Positions 32,656-42,992 of a DNA stretch of 64,000 bases are shown here, piece by piece. The stretch lies in contig WPDH01000282.1 in NCBI GenBank assembly GCA_019137255.1, forward strand, positions 1-64,000. The letters are read 5' to 3'. The notes under the pieces were generated by a model. It was not told where the DNA came from. It saw nothing but the letters and a program-made list of their open reading frames with translations, and searched no databases. The DNA comes from Corinectria fuckeliana (lineage: Eukaryota; Ascomycota; Sordariomycetes; Hypocreales; Nectriaceae). A program made the position numbers and the translations under genes. Every line of letters begins with the position of its first letter. Positions within the stretch are counted from its first letter, which is position 1.

Positions 32656-33804
32656 ATGTCTGATCTATCGGCGCCTACCTTGTCAGCAGCCGTTTTTTGC
32701 GACAGCGTCCCTCTAGATTCCGTCTCCGGCTTGCTCACTCCCCCCGAGTCTCCGATCGAAGAAGAATTCCCTCAAGAATGCCAGGACAACTCCCTCTCCA
32801 GTGTTCATGCCTCGAACTCCAGTCCCAGCCTCCTCTTTGAAGGTGGGGATGTTTACCCCTTTGGTCAAATACGCGTCATGGCGACTGAGCTGGTCCATGC
32901 TCGTGACAACGGAGAGTTCCCCAGCACCACAGCATCATACATGGATGCCCAAGCTATTATTGAAGATTACGAGTGTCTCATGCGACTTCGGCAAGCACGC
33001 GGTGACCAATCGAGCCATGCCCCTGAAGCATACAAGCAACTCCGAGTTGAGATTGCCCGAAAAATCGTGGAGCGCGATGCCTTCCTTGATGACACAGAGA
33101 ATCAGGTAGAGGCAGCTCGAAGGGTCAACTCTTACATCCGGTCAGTACAACAAGAGCAACGCTATTTCGATGCGGCCAGCACCATGCTCCAAAAACGAGG
33201 TGTGATAAACCCGACACAGCTTGATCTCGAAAGTGTCAGCGAGGAGCTCTGCTCCATCGTCGAGCATACTATTGAGCATACTGTTGCTGAGGCCACCGGT
33301 CCCCTTCGAAGGAACGTTGGGAACTTCCAAGACCAGAACAACACTCTCACCCGCCAAATCAGCCTGCACCACAACGTTCTCGAACAACAATCAATGACCA
33401 ACACTGCTTTGCTCTCCATGCTCGCGCCCCAGTCCAGGAACATGCAATCCGCAGCCGAGCAGCTCGCCCAGGCCTCAGGCCTAGTCAATCATCTCTCGCA
33501 AGTTGTCGACCATCTCCCTACGACGCTCAACCAGGTGGTGTACGCATCAGTCCAGCACCAAACCAAAGATGCATTGAAGGACATGGTGGAAGCGCAGCAA
33601 AAGGTCCTCCAAGATCTCGAGAATCGGTCGCGGCACATTGAGGCCATGGCCCGGGAAATGCAAACCAGCTATCTCTGGATGGATGGTCATGAATGGAACA
33701 AGGTGCACAGAGGCGCTTCTCGCTCGAGGTCACATGGACACGGACGAAAGGGCAAGGGGAAGATGCGGAAAATAATGCATAAAGTGTTTAGGTGCCAGCG
33801 ATGA
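32656..33804 (+). CDS. Gene K: unrecognised coiled-coil protein inside the block
   Basis: Single exon, 382 aa, start at the ATG at 32656. It does not show the Myb/SANT pattern of its neighbours. The N-terminal ~60 residues are acidic and Ser/Pro-rich with LLTPPESPIEEE, a motif type common in fungal transcription regulators. Residues ~70-350 are mostly helical with many Gln/Glu/Lys and heptad-like hydrophobics. The last ~35 residues are very basic with SRSRSHGHGRKGKGKMRK, a likely nuclear or nucleic-acid-binding tail. I do not recognise the family. Its position between genes I and J, same strand, could mean shared regulation, but that is inference. Confidence 0.75.
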   Translation: MSDLSAPTLSAAVFCDSVPLDSVSGLLTPPESPIEEEFPQECQDNSLSSVHASNSSPSLLFEGGDVYPFGQIRVMATELVHARDNGEFPSTTASYMDAQAIIEDYECLMRLRQARGDQSSHAPEAYKQLRVEIARKIVERDAFLDDTENQVEAARRVNSYIRSVQQEQRYFDAASTMLQKRGVINPTQLDLESVSEELCSIVEHTIEHTVAEATGPLRRNVGNFQDQNNTLTRQISLHHNVLEQQSMTNTALLSMLAPQSRNMQSAAEQLAQASGLVNHLSQVVDHLPTTLNQVVYASVQHQTKDALKDMVEAQQKVLQDLENRSRHIEAMAREMQTSYLWMDGHEWNKVHRGASRSRSHGHGRKGKGKMRKIMHKVFRCQR

Positions 33805-34816
33805 TTAGATTTGCGGGGGCAGCATAGCATTTTTACCCTCAAAAGCGAACTCGAGCGAATAGACGGGAGGTATGATTTGTTTTCAGGGGCCAATTTCCAG
33901 ACATCTGTAGTTGCCGACATGATGCGATTTGAAGCAGCTACAGGTTTCTCGTAACCAACAGACTAGGCTTTGTGCCCTGGGCTTATCCTAACTTGAGGGC
34001 TTCAAAGAGTCGAAAATGCCACCAACTGTTGGCCATCACCAAGAATGACGCAAGCATATCTAACACAGGCCCACGAACACGCCTCTCATTGACGACCTCT
34101 AGGAGATTACCAAGCATGGAACCACGCATTCACCTTAGAGCTCGGGTCAGGGCGGATAGCGTGTAGCTGTCCAGTGTTGCGAACACCGATGCCCCCGTGG
34201 ACACTTATCCGTCTGTTCCCTATTCCGCAACCCGTGCTTCCTTTCCCTTCCCCCTCGGCAGTCCAACTCGCCAAAAGCACTGCACTGAGCCCTGCCCAAT
34301 CCGTTTACACAACAAGGCGGTAGCTTGATTCCTTTCCTGATCGGGGTGGTCTGTGTCGGAATATTTCATTGACGTGAGTTGACGGCCGGCTGCCAGCTGT
34401 CAGACAGTCCCAAACACTCGCATTTTGCAACTCACTTACAGCTGTCAGCTACTTGTTCAGCCAGTGACGTACTAACCTTTCGTTTCCTTTTCCAGCCCCC
34501 TCGAACTTCTGGCTTAGTCCGAAGCTCGCTTCACCTTATTGTGGTTTTTTAAGCTCTCCCCTCCGTCTGCCGCCGCCGTTTCTTCTTTTTCTTCCCACCT
34601 TCACAACGCACAACACAATTCTTGTCTACAGATTTTCTCACAAACCATCTTCTTCGAACATCAACTCGTCGGCATTGTAAAACTTCAAACAGCCACAGTA
34701 AGTATCTCCATCTGCCTCGACTCGCCTTTCCCGCCGGGCTAGGTGAACGAGGTTCGCAGGTGTCCCGGCTGACCGTTTGCTTAGTCTCATCACTTGATTC
34801 CTTCTCAACCGCCAAG
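33805..34816. promoter_or_regulatory. Spacer and leader of gene J
   Basis: 1.01 kb. A 5'-UTR intron is predicted at 34698-34784 (GTAAGT donor, GCTGAC branch, CTTAG acceptor). Pyrimidine-rich from ~34490. No gene seen. Confidence 0.5.
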
Positions 34817-36477
34817 ATGGGTTCTGGTTCTGCCAAAAAGACCCCTTCCAAGACCGGCCGTTCTGCCGCTCAGACCAGACGCTCCACATCCAAGGCTATC
34901 AAGAACGAGGGATCGCCCGTCAAGGCCCCCAAAACGCCCAAAACACCCAAAACACCATCTTCACGCTCTAGAAAGACCACTCGTGAGTGGAACTATACCA
35001 GCCGTCTGCCCACCGAGGAGCAGCGTCGTGAGAATGGCCGCGTTCCGGGACGTAGCCTCATCGTCTGGGGCCGTAAGTTCCTCCTCGTCCTCCTCGCCAA
35101 ACTTCCGACAGCAACATCCCAGCTAACTCAACCACAGGTCCCCGTATGGCAGAGAAGCTCCTCCTTCATCTGCAGTATGAGTGTTCCCGATACAAGATTG
35201 ATCTCCCATGGGACGCCATTGCCCATCGTCTGCACCCGGGCTCCACCGGTGCAGCCGTCAACCAACATCTCGGTCGTCTCAGACGTGAGCTGGTCGCTGA
35301 GGGCCACCTTGTTCCCCCATTGATTTCGCGCCCTGGAGTTGGCGTCACTGATCCTGACATCAGAGGGTTTGTCCGACAGGACGAGTACGGTGAAGACAAG
35401 TTTGCCACCCGACCGGTCCACTTCAGCGAGAAGATGGAGGATCGAAGGTTCAACCTCCCTGACGCTCTTGAGGTTCGCGATCAAATCCAGAGCTTTACCT
35501 GCGACGCAGACAGCGAATATGACAGCGAGCTTGACGATGACACCCAAGGCTCGCCAACTCCTACTCGACGTCATTCTCGAGCTCCTACTGTCAGCCGTCG
35601 TTTGTACACGGCACCAGTTTCCTCCATCGAGGTCGATGAAGAAGAGGACAGCCCCGATGACACCCAGCTCGAAGAGTCAAACTCGTCTGTCCAGTACAAT
35701 CAGATGGAAGTCGATGTAAGTGACTCGGTTCGAGCTGGCAACAACTCGGAGGCTAATGAGGCAAAGACTCTCGACGTCGGTTCTGAGCAGGCTTCCAACA
35801 TCTTCACCAGCCCTAACGCTCGTCGTCATCACGGGGTTGTCAAGTCAGCCACTCATTCTTTCAGCCACCCCTCACTCTACTCCCAGATCAACCGAGCCAC
35901 ATCCTTTCAGCAGTACGTCTCACGGGAAGAGACCACCGCGTTTGCGAAGCCGAGTCCTCCCCCGGTGCAACTCACTCCCGCTCAGGAGGCTGCCGATCTG
36001 TCCAAGTCCATCTTGGAGTTGAACAAGTTCAGCGGCTTCCACATCGGCCCCTGGGGTCTCTCTCACCACACCCACCAGGGTGTTTCCTTGGATGGACACG
36101 ACGCTCACATGGCTCATCGGGACCAAAGCGACCATTCCACGGCCTCAGACAGCTCGCCTGAGCGGCTTCCATACCAGGGTAACTCTCTGAGCGAAGCCAA
36201 CGCTCCCGTGGCCCATCGGAACCAAAGTGAGCACTCAATGACCTCGGGCAGCTCGCCTGAGCAGTTACCACTGGGCGAACACGCCTTTGGTGAAGAAGTA
36301 TCGTCGGCCGAATCTCAGATCACTGATCTGATGGTTAGTTCTACCGCTTCTTCCTAGAGGTTCATTGTCTCACTTTGTATCCAGATCAGCAATGCGGTAG
36401 ATGGCCTATTCGCTGGCGGGATGTATGGAGCGGATCTATTCACTGGCCTCCCTGACTTCAGTGTTGACCCATTCTGA
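34817..36477 (+). CDS. Gene J: larger Myb/SANT-like protein
   Basis: Exons 34817-35072, 35138-36333 and, if the last intron is used, 36385-36477; 514 aa. The N-terminus is basic with a TPKTPKTPK repeat and an IKNE SUMO-type motif. The domain starts around residue 85: RMAEKLLLHLQYECSRYKID, then LPWDAIAHRLHPGSTGAAVN and QHLGRLRRELVAEGHLVPP, a fungal Myb-like family type (PWDxIA...G..V.QHL..LR). Its QHLGRLRR recalls QHF..LRR of A, B and E. The remainder is acidic and Ser-rich. The 51-nt intron 36334-36384 (GTTAGT...CCAG) yields an ending GLFAGGMYGADLFTGLPDF plus SVDPF; without it the protein stops at 36357 (VSSTASS). Probable nuclear regulator. Confidence 0.8.
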
Positions 36478-37740
36478 GTTGACCGACCTTTTGATCAGCA
36501 ACTTGTCACAGTGTCAGCCATCGTACCCAGCACTGCTTGCGAGACCAGAAGAGGGTGAAGCAAGTACATCCTACCGCATTTACTACCAACGAATCATCAT
36601 CCCATCCTGAGTTGCGCTTCTTTTTGATGAACAACTCTTCGACATTATGCTCACCATCACTTGCAGAACCCCAAGGAGGTAAAGCAAGTTTGACGTTATT
36701 GCAGCCGCATCTCCCCCCAGCGGAGTTACATCAACACCCACTTAGCGCCATAGCATACGCTATACGAAACCATCACCAGACACAGCTGATCAAGCCTTTA
36801 CGTTTGGCAAGGAATATGCACTGCTATTCACTTTTTCTTCACTCTTTTTCTTCTTCTTTTTCATGAACATGTTGATCTCGACTTTTGGGGGGGGGAATGC
36901 GTCTTGTTTTTTCTTTCTTTGACAACTCAGAACAGCGACCCAAATGGTCACAACTAGTGCTCCAGGGTTTAGAGATTTGGAACCAAAAAATTCCTACATT
37001 GAGAGATCTGAGGAAAAGGGTGCTGGACAGGATGGCAACACATATCAGTACATCAGCACATGGCTCGCTGTACACTTGTGTTTTTTTCTTTCGGACTGGA
37101 TTTGGACTTAGACTCGGACTTTTGCTATACTGTTGGCAGCCCACAAGTAGTAGATTTCGGTAGACAATACAGATGAATGCACGAAAACCCCCAAGTCTCC
37201 AGATTGGAAAGCCACCGATGCAGTCGGCGACGTGTTTCCTGCAGTCCAAGCACGGAGTAATCCGCACACCGTATTTTCATTGTATGTACATACGCACACA
37301 GGGCAGCGAACCGTCAAGGGGCCATTTGTCAGGTGGATCTATGCCATTGACCTCCCCGTTCATGGCTTGTTGAGCTGTCTCCATCTCTCTCCTCGGCTAT
37401 GGCGACGGTAATATGCCCCCAAAATGCTCCATCCGCGCAGATGGTGTTGGAAAGGTGTAGAACTGGTCGGGGCCGAGGCTAGAGCGCTTTGGGCCTAGCG
37501 TCACTCGTGGGAGGATGTTTTGCCGACGCTCCGGGGCAGCAATTTTTTTGGGGCGGGCGAGCTTCTTCTCCAGTTTTGCCATCATATCAACTTCCTCCCT
37601 CCTCCGATCCTGCTCATCACCATCCTTCGGTTTACTTCCGCCTTTGTCCTCCTCCAAAGCCGAAAGCCCGAAAGCGTTTCTCCTTTCCACTTTTTGTAAT
37701 ACCACTTTTACCCGCCCCCCTCCCTCTTAATTCACACATC
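36478..37740. promoter_or_regulatory. Intergenic, includes HSP60 promoter
   Basis: 1.26 kb. No gene recognised. The final ~200 bp are the pyrimidine-rich HSP60 leader. I looked for a canonical heat-shock element (alternating GAA/TTC in 5-bp register) and did not find a clean one. Confidence 0.5.
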
Positions 37741-39619
37741 ATGCAGCGCGCATTGAGCTCCCGGGCTAGGGCCTCCGTCCTGTCCTCGGCTGCCACCAAG
37801 TACCGAGCCGGAGCTGGCCTCAGTCAGCAGCTCCGATTTGCCCACAAGGTAAGAAGACTACTTGTCAATGGGTGGCAGCTTCTATCAGCTTTCTGACAGG
37901 CTCTGTAGGAGATCAAGTTCGGTGTTGAGGGCCGCGCAGCTCTCCTCGCTGGTGTCGATACGCTCGCCAAGGCCGTTGCCACTACCCTCGGACCCAAGGG
38001 CCGAAATGTCCTGATCGAGTCCAGCTTCGGCTCGCCCAAGATCACCAAGGGTTCGTAAAAGCGACCCGTTCCTCAATTGATCTCCTTTCTAACTGGGAAC
38101 AGATGGTGTAACCGTCGCTCGTGCCGTGACCCTAAAGGACAAGTTCGAGAACCTCGGCGCCAAGCTGCTTCAAGATGTGGCCTCCAAGACCAACGAGGTC
38201 GCCGGTGACGGCACCACCACCGCCACTGTCCTCGCCCGCGCCATCTTCTCCGAGACCGTCAAGAACGTTGCCGCCGGCTGCAACCCCATGGATCTCCGCC
38301 GGGGTATCCAGGCCTCCGTCGAGTCCGTCGTCGAGTTCCTCCAGAAGAACAAGCGTGACATCACCACCAGCGCCGAGATCGCTCAGGTCGCTACCATCTC
38401 CGCCAACGGCGACCACCACGTTGGTGCCATGATCGCCAACGCCATGGAGAAGGTCGGCAAGGAGGGTGTCATCACTGTCAAGGAGGGCAAGACCATGGTC
38501 GACGAGCTCGAGGTTACCGAGGGTATGCGATTCGACCGCGGCTTCGTCTCCCCCTACTTCATCACCGATACCAAGGCCCAGAAGGTCGAGTTCGAGAACC
38601 CCCTGATCCTCCTCTCCGAGAAGAAGATCTCTGCCGTCCAGGACATCATCCCCGCTCTTGAGGTCTCCACCCAGCAGCGACGACCTCTCGTCATCATTGC
38701 TGAAGATATTGAGGGTGAGGCCCTCGCTGTTTGCATCCTGAACAAGCTCCGTGGTCAGCTCCAGGTCGCCGCCGTCAAGGCCCCCGGCTTCGGTGACAAC
38801 CGCAAGTCCATCCTCGGCGATCTTGCCGTCCTGACCAACGGCACCGTCTTCAGTGATGAGCTCGACATCAAGCTCGAGAAGGCTACCCCTGACATGCTCG
38901 GCTCAACCGGTTCCATCACCATCACCAAGGAGGACACCATCCTCCTCAATGGCCAGGGCTCCAAGGACTCGCTTTCTCAGCGCTGCGAGCAGATCCGCGG
39001 TGTCATTGCCGACCCCACCACCTCCGAGTACGAGAAGGAGAAGCTCCAGGAGCGTCTGGCCAAGCTCTCTGGCGGTGTCGCCGTCATCAAGGTCGGTGGC
39101 TCCTCCGAGGTCGAGGTCAGCGAGAAGAAGGACCGATTCGTGGACGCCTTGAACGCCACCCGCGCTGCCGTCGAGGAGGGCATCCTGCCTGGTGGTGGCA
39201 CTGCCTTGATCAAGGCTTCCGTCAACGCCTTGAACGACGTCAAGACCGCCAACTTTGACCAGCAGCTCGGTGTCAACATTGTCAAGAACGCCATCACCCG
39301 TCCCGCCCGCACCATCATCGAGAACGCTGGTCTCGAGGGCGCCGTGATTGTCGGCAAGCTTACCGACGAGCACGCCGCCGACTTCAACAAGGGCTTCGAC
39401 AGCTCCAAGGGCGAGTACGTCGACATGATCGCCGCCGGTATCCTGGATCCCTTCAAGGTCGTTCGCACTGGTCTCATTGACGCCAGCGGTGTTGCCTCTC
39501 TGCTGGGCACGACCGAGGTCGCCATCGTCGACGCCCCTGAGGAGAAGGGCCCCGGCGGTCCTCCCATGGGTGGCATGGGCGGTATGGGCGGCATGGGTGG
39601 CATGGGTGGCATGATGTAA
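37741..39619 (+). CDS. hsp60: Mitochondrial chaperonin HSP60
   Basis: Group I chaperonin of the mitochondrial matrix; with HSP10 folds imported proteins. Three exons: 37741-37848, 37909-38050, 38103-39619; 588 aa. Exon 1 encodes an Arg/Ser/Ala-rich presequence (MQRALSSRARASVLSS...); mature sequence begins near AHKEIKFGVEGR. Family signatures: TLGPKGRNVLIE, DGVTVARAV, EVAGDGTTTATVLAR (ATP-binding), GDNRKSILGDLAVLT, and AAVEEGILPGGGTALI near the C-terminus. The end is the GGM repeat tail typical of GroEL/HSP60. Intron 2 has the less common donor GTTCGT, as in UFD1. Confidence 0.98.
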
Positions 39620-40616
39620 AAGGAAATGGATGATATGGATGTATAAAACCGCAGGACTGGGTAGCGGTGCACATGGCGTTGCGTGTTATAACGGGACGGA
39701 TCAAGTGGCCTTGCAATCTCCCCTCTACCACTTACTTTACGACCTTGTCTTCATACCCCTTGCAGATTTTCAGGCCGCTTGAGCCCTGTATAATAGCACT
39801 GATGGTGTAGCAGTAGAAAGGAAAATCAAAAGACGAAAAGGAAAAGGAAACATGAAACATTGTATAAGAATTTAGCAAGCATTGTTACTTGTTCCACGAG
39901 GTGAAGTGTGATGAAAATAATGCAATATTGGTGATGGCGACGAGAGTGGTGGTGGTGATGAGTACCTAGACTACCTATTTGCCTAAGGTATCTAGGTGCC
40001 TGGCTGATTGTTGGTTTTACAATGCTGCCTCCCAGGCAACGACAGCACAAAGCCGGGGCTCGCATTGAACTAGTTGATGCCTTGTAGGCACAGTGTCCGT
40101 AGACCCAGCAGCAAGGATGTTTGGAACATGTTTGGACGCCTGGACACACTCATCAAGTCGTTTCAAAGACTCAAACGACGAGCCACCCCTTGACGCGCAC
40201 GCCTAGAGGGTCACGTGGGCCCATCTCACGGCCAACCCCTCCATCGGGAGTGGTGGTGGTGTTTTTCTCCCGCAAAAGGCCCCGCCTCGTCCAAGAGCAC
40301 CGCCTAATAAACCCAGCCAGCCAACCCCCAACCAAGATATATCCACCACCTCCACCACCACCTCCGTCCCGTCCTTGCTCCTTCATCGCGAACCTCTCCA
40401 GAAATCCTTCTCTCCGACTTCTCTAATTCCGGTACGCTTCCGTCCCCCCCCCGCTCCCGCTGTCCGTTTCCCGTTTCCCGCCTGAAACCTTGCTGTCCCG
40501 TCTTATCGTTCCCCCCCCGCCGTCGCCCGACGACAGACAGCTATTAACGAGCTCCCGCTTTCTCTGCAGCCCACCCCTCATCCCTAAAGATCCGTCTCCT
40601 GACGTAGACCGCAACC
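39620..40616. promoter_or_regulatory. Intergenic, includes cofilin promoter
   Basis: About 1 kb. TACCTA/TAGGTA motifs near 39963-39999. C-rich, C/T-rich leader from ~40320. No gene recognised. Confidence 0.5.
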
Positions 40617-41521
40617 ATGGTAAGCTCACCACCACAACCATCCGCGATTCGTTTGTCCCACCGTCCAACTAACACCCGCCTACAGTCTCAATCCGGGTTC
40701 GTCCTCCCCGCTCCCTTTTCTCCCCCTCCTGCTCCTCCTCGTGCAGCCCGAACGGCGGTCCCCCTCCCCCTCCTCTCGCCAGGCTCGACGATGACGGCGC
40801 CGCGGGGCATGTCTGCAGCTGCTGTGATGGGCCACGGCCACGCCCTTGGAACCAGGCGCTAACCACCAGCCAACCTCTCCAGTGCCACCGTCTCGCAAGC
40901 ATGCATCACTGCTTACAGCGACCTAAAGCTTGGCAAGACGCTCAAGTACATCATCTTCAAGCTGTCGGATAACTACAAGGAGATCGAGGTCGAGCACTCT
41001 TCTGACAGCACCGACTACGAGGAGTTCCGTGACCTGCTCATCAACGCCACCTCCAAGAGCCGATCGGTACGTTATTCGATGACACCCGTGATCACGGCCA
41101 CCTCGCACCACCGCAATATCTAACCACCGCAATAGGGTGCTGTCGGCAAGGGACCCCGATACGCCGTCTACGACTTCGAGTACCAGCTAGCCTCAGGCGA
41201 GGGTTCACGGTATGCAACTCCCAGCTCCCTTCTCACGCTCCCCAAACAACCACAGAACTAACGGCCTGGCAGAAACAAGATCGCCTTCATTGCCTGGTCG
41301 CCCGATGATGCTGGCATTCAGGTACGTAGCCTCCTCCAGGGTCAGGAGTTACGGCAGTCGACTAACACCCCCCACCACAGCCCAAGATGATCTACGCCTC
41401 TTCCAAGGAGGCTCTCAAGCGATCACTCAACGGTATTGCCACCGAGCTGCAGGCCAACGACCCTGATGACATCGAATACGACACCATCATCAAGGTCATC
41501 AGCAAGGGCGCCGCCGCTTAA
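40617..41521 (+). CDS. cof1: Cofilin (ADF homology protein)
   Basis: Actin filament severing and depolymerising protein. Six exons: 40617-40619 (ATG only), 40686-40696 (11 nt), 40883-41066, 41136-41209, 41273-41321, 41381-41521; 153 aa, the usual length. The N-terminus assembled from the first three exons is MSQSGATVSQACITAYSDLK, with the family's conserved phosphorylatable Ser after Met. Core motifs: KLGKTLKYIIFKLSD, GPRYAVYDFEYQ, KIAFIAWSPDDA and KMIYASSKEALKRSL (actin-binding long helix). Intron 2 is 186 nt; the two minute first exons make it easy to mis-predict the start. Confidence 0.96.
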
Positions 41522-41847
41522 GCGCGCCGTCGCACAATTCCTCATGTTGCCATCTTAAAGACGGCATGGAACTGAACATACTTTGGGTCGCCTCCGGCGT
41601 CAAGCTCGAGGGACCACCACCGATGATGTAGTGTTGGTTGTGGAGGAACAAAGAGGGGGGGGGCGATGGACGTCCTTCCGGGTCGTGCCCATCAGGTTTT
41701 CTTCTCGGGCGGATACGTAAATTTCCAGATTTGCCAGCCCCTGACCATGTACCGTACCAAGGGAAATGAATACACATACGGGTATGTGGAACTTATTGGC
41801 AACTTGGATCGCATATTGTCCTCTTCATCGTGATTCTCGCATTGTCA
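41522..41847. other. Convergent 3' flanks, cofilin and GET5
   Basis: 326 bp between two convergent stop codons; no gene or notable element. Confidence 0.6.
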
Positions 41848-42533
41848 TTATGGGTTTGATTGGCGGGATTGCCAACTTGACTTGAAAAGCGCCGACAACT
41901 CCTCCGCCTCCGCCTCGTCCTTTAGTCGCTGCATCAAGAAACCCTTCAGATCGGCCCAGAACTCCTCCGTCTCCACCGCTGCCTCCCCGGTGGGCTTGGC
42001 CTCGGGTGCCGCCTCTGCCTCCTTTGGCTCCTCTGGGGGTATGGCCGCAGCTCCGCCAATAACCATCACCGAGAACTCGATGGCCGTATCTGTATCTCCC
42101 AGTAGATCCTTGAGAACCTTGCTGTCCGACACGGGCTTCTTGTTGAGCAGCAGCTTTATCTTGGCGACAGGGATCCTCGTCTGGGCCAACACCTTAGACT
42201 TGATATCCAGGATGGACGTGTCGAGGGGTTGCGAAGTGAGCTTGATGTCGAGGGGCGGGTTGCGAAGAGACTTGAGCGTCACCTTGATGCTTCGTTCTTG
42301 ACCGGGGGCGAGGTGCAGGGGCTTGCTCATAGGCTTGGGCATCCGGGGAAGGATGTACTATGGGCACACATGTCAGAAAAGACAGAACTGTAGTCGCTCC
42401 AGCGGGGGTGGGTGTATTATACCGGTGGCCGAGCCGGGAAGGTCTTGGGGTCTTCGACATGGTCGGCGGACAGCTTGACGGGTCGCGAGTCGAGCGACGA
42501 CAGGAAGGTCTTTGCGAAAGCAACTTCAGCCAT
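41848..42533 (-). CDS. MDY2: GET5/MDY2-like ubiquitin-like protein of tail-anchored protein targeting
   Basis: Two exons, 42533-42423 and 42357-41848; 206 aa. The N-terminus (MAEVAFAKTFLSSLDSRPVK ... DPKTFPARPPYILPRMPKP) matches the Get4-binding segment of filamentous-fungal Get5. Then a ubiquitin-like domain (SIKVTLKSLRNPPLDI ... KIKLLLNKKPVSDSKVLKDL) and a C-terminal helical homodimerisation domain (EEFWADLKGFLMQRL ... FKSSWQ). With Get4 it bridges Sgt2 to Get3, handing tail-anchored proteins to the ER insertion pathway in the cytosol. Shares a 459-bp head-to-head promoter with NOP2. Confidence 0.88.
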
Positions 42534-42992
42534 GGTGGAGGATAGTGGTGAACCGAAGTGGGAGGCTCGGTTGGCGGAGGCGGGGTTATTAAGTTGAGAT
42601 GGTAGGAACAGAGTAGCGTGAATGTTGAGAATAAACAAGGTTCTAGACGGAAGCTTGGGGGTGTAAGTAGATATGTAGAACCCCGGCGATGTGACTGGTA
42701 AGTAGTAAGCAGCGCTAAACGATTGTTTCAAAGACACAACAAGTTCCCGTCATGGAACCTCACGAGTCGAAGCAATGGCGTAGCTCCACGCTGCTGCGGG
42801 ACGTGGGCGATCACGTGTGGCTGGTGCTTCCGATACGGGGTTCTGCCGGCTTATCGGGATACTTGCAGGCTCGCTCGAAGAAAAAAAGTTTCGGCGGGGC
42901 GCCGTCTACTTTTCCTGGGTCAGAGACAAAGTCAAGTTCGGGACAAACATCAATTTCAATTCCCACCAGCCGACTCGCTACATTCATTCAAG
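42534..42992. promoter_or_regulatory. Head-to-head promoter, GET5 and NOP2
   Basis: 459 bp between divergent ATGs. The NOP2 frame is open backwards through most of it, but that part lacks the conserved start and has leader-like features, so it is treated as non-coding. Confidence 0.6.

Noticed and set aside
37640..37690. Possible heat-shock element before HSP60
   Set aside because: GAA and TTC triplets are present but not in the 5-bp alternating register.
42723..42992. Upstream in-frame extension of NOP2 (90 codons)
   Set aside because: Lies in the bidirectional promoter, not similar to NOP2 N-termini; the conserved start MGVGRRMKKQ is at 42993.
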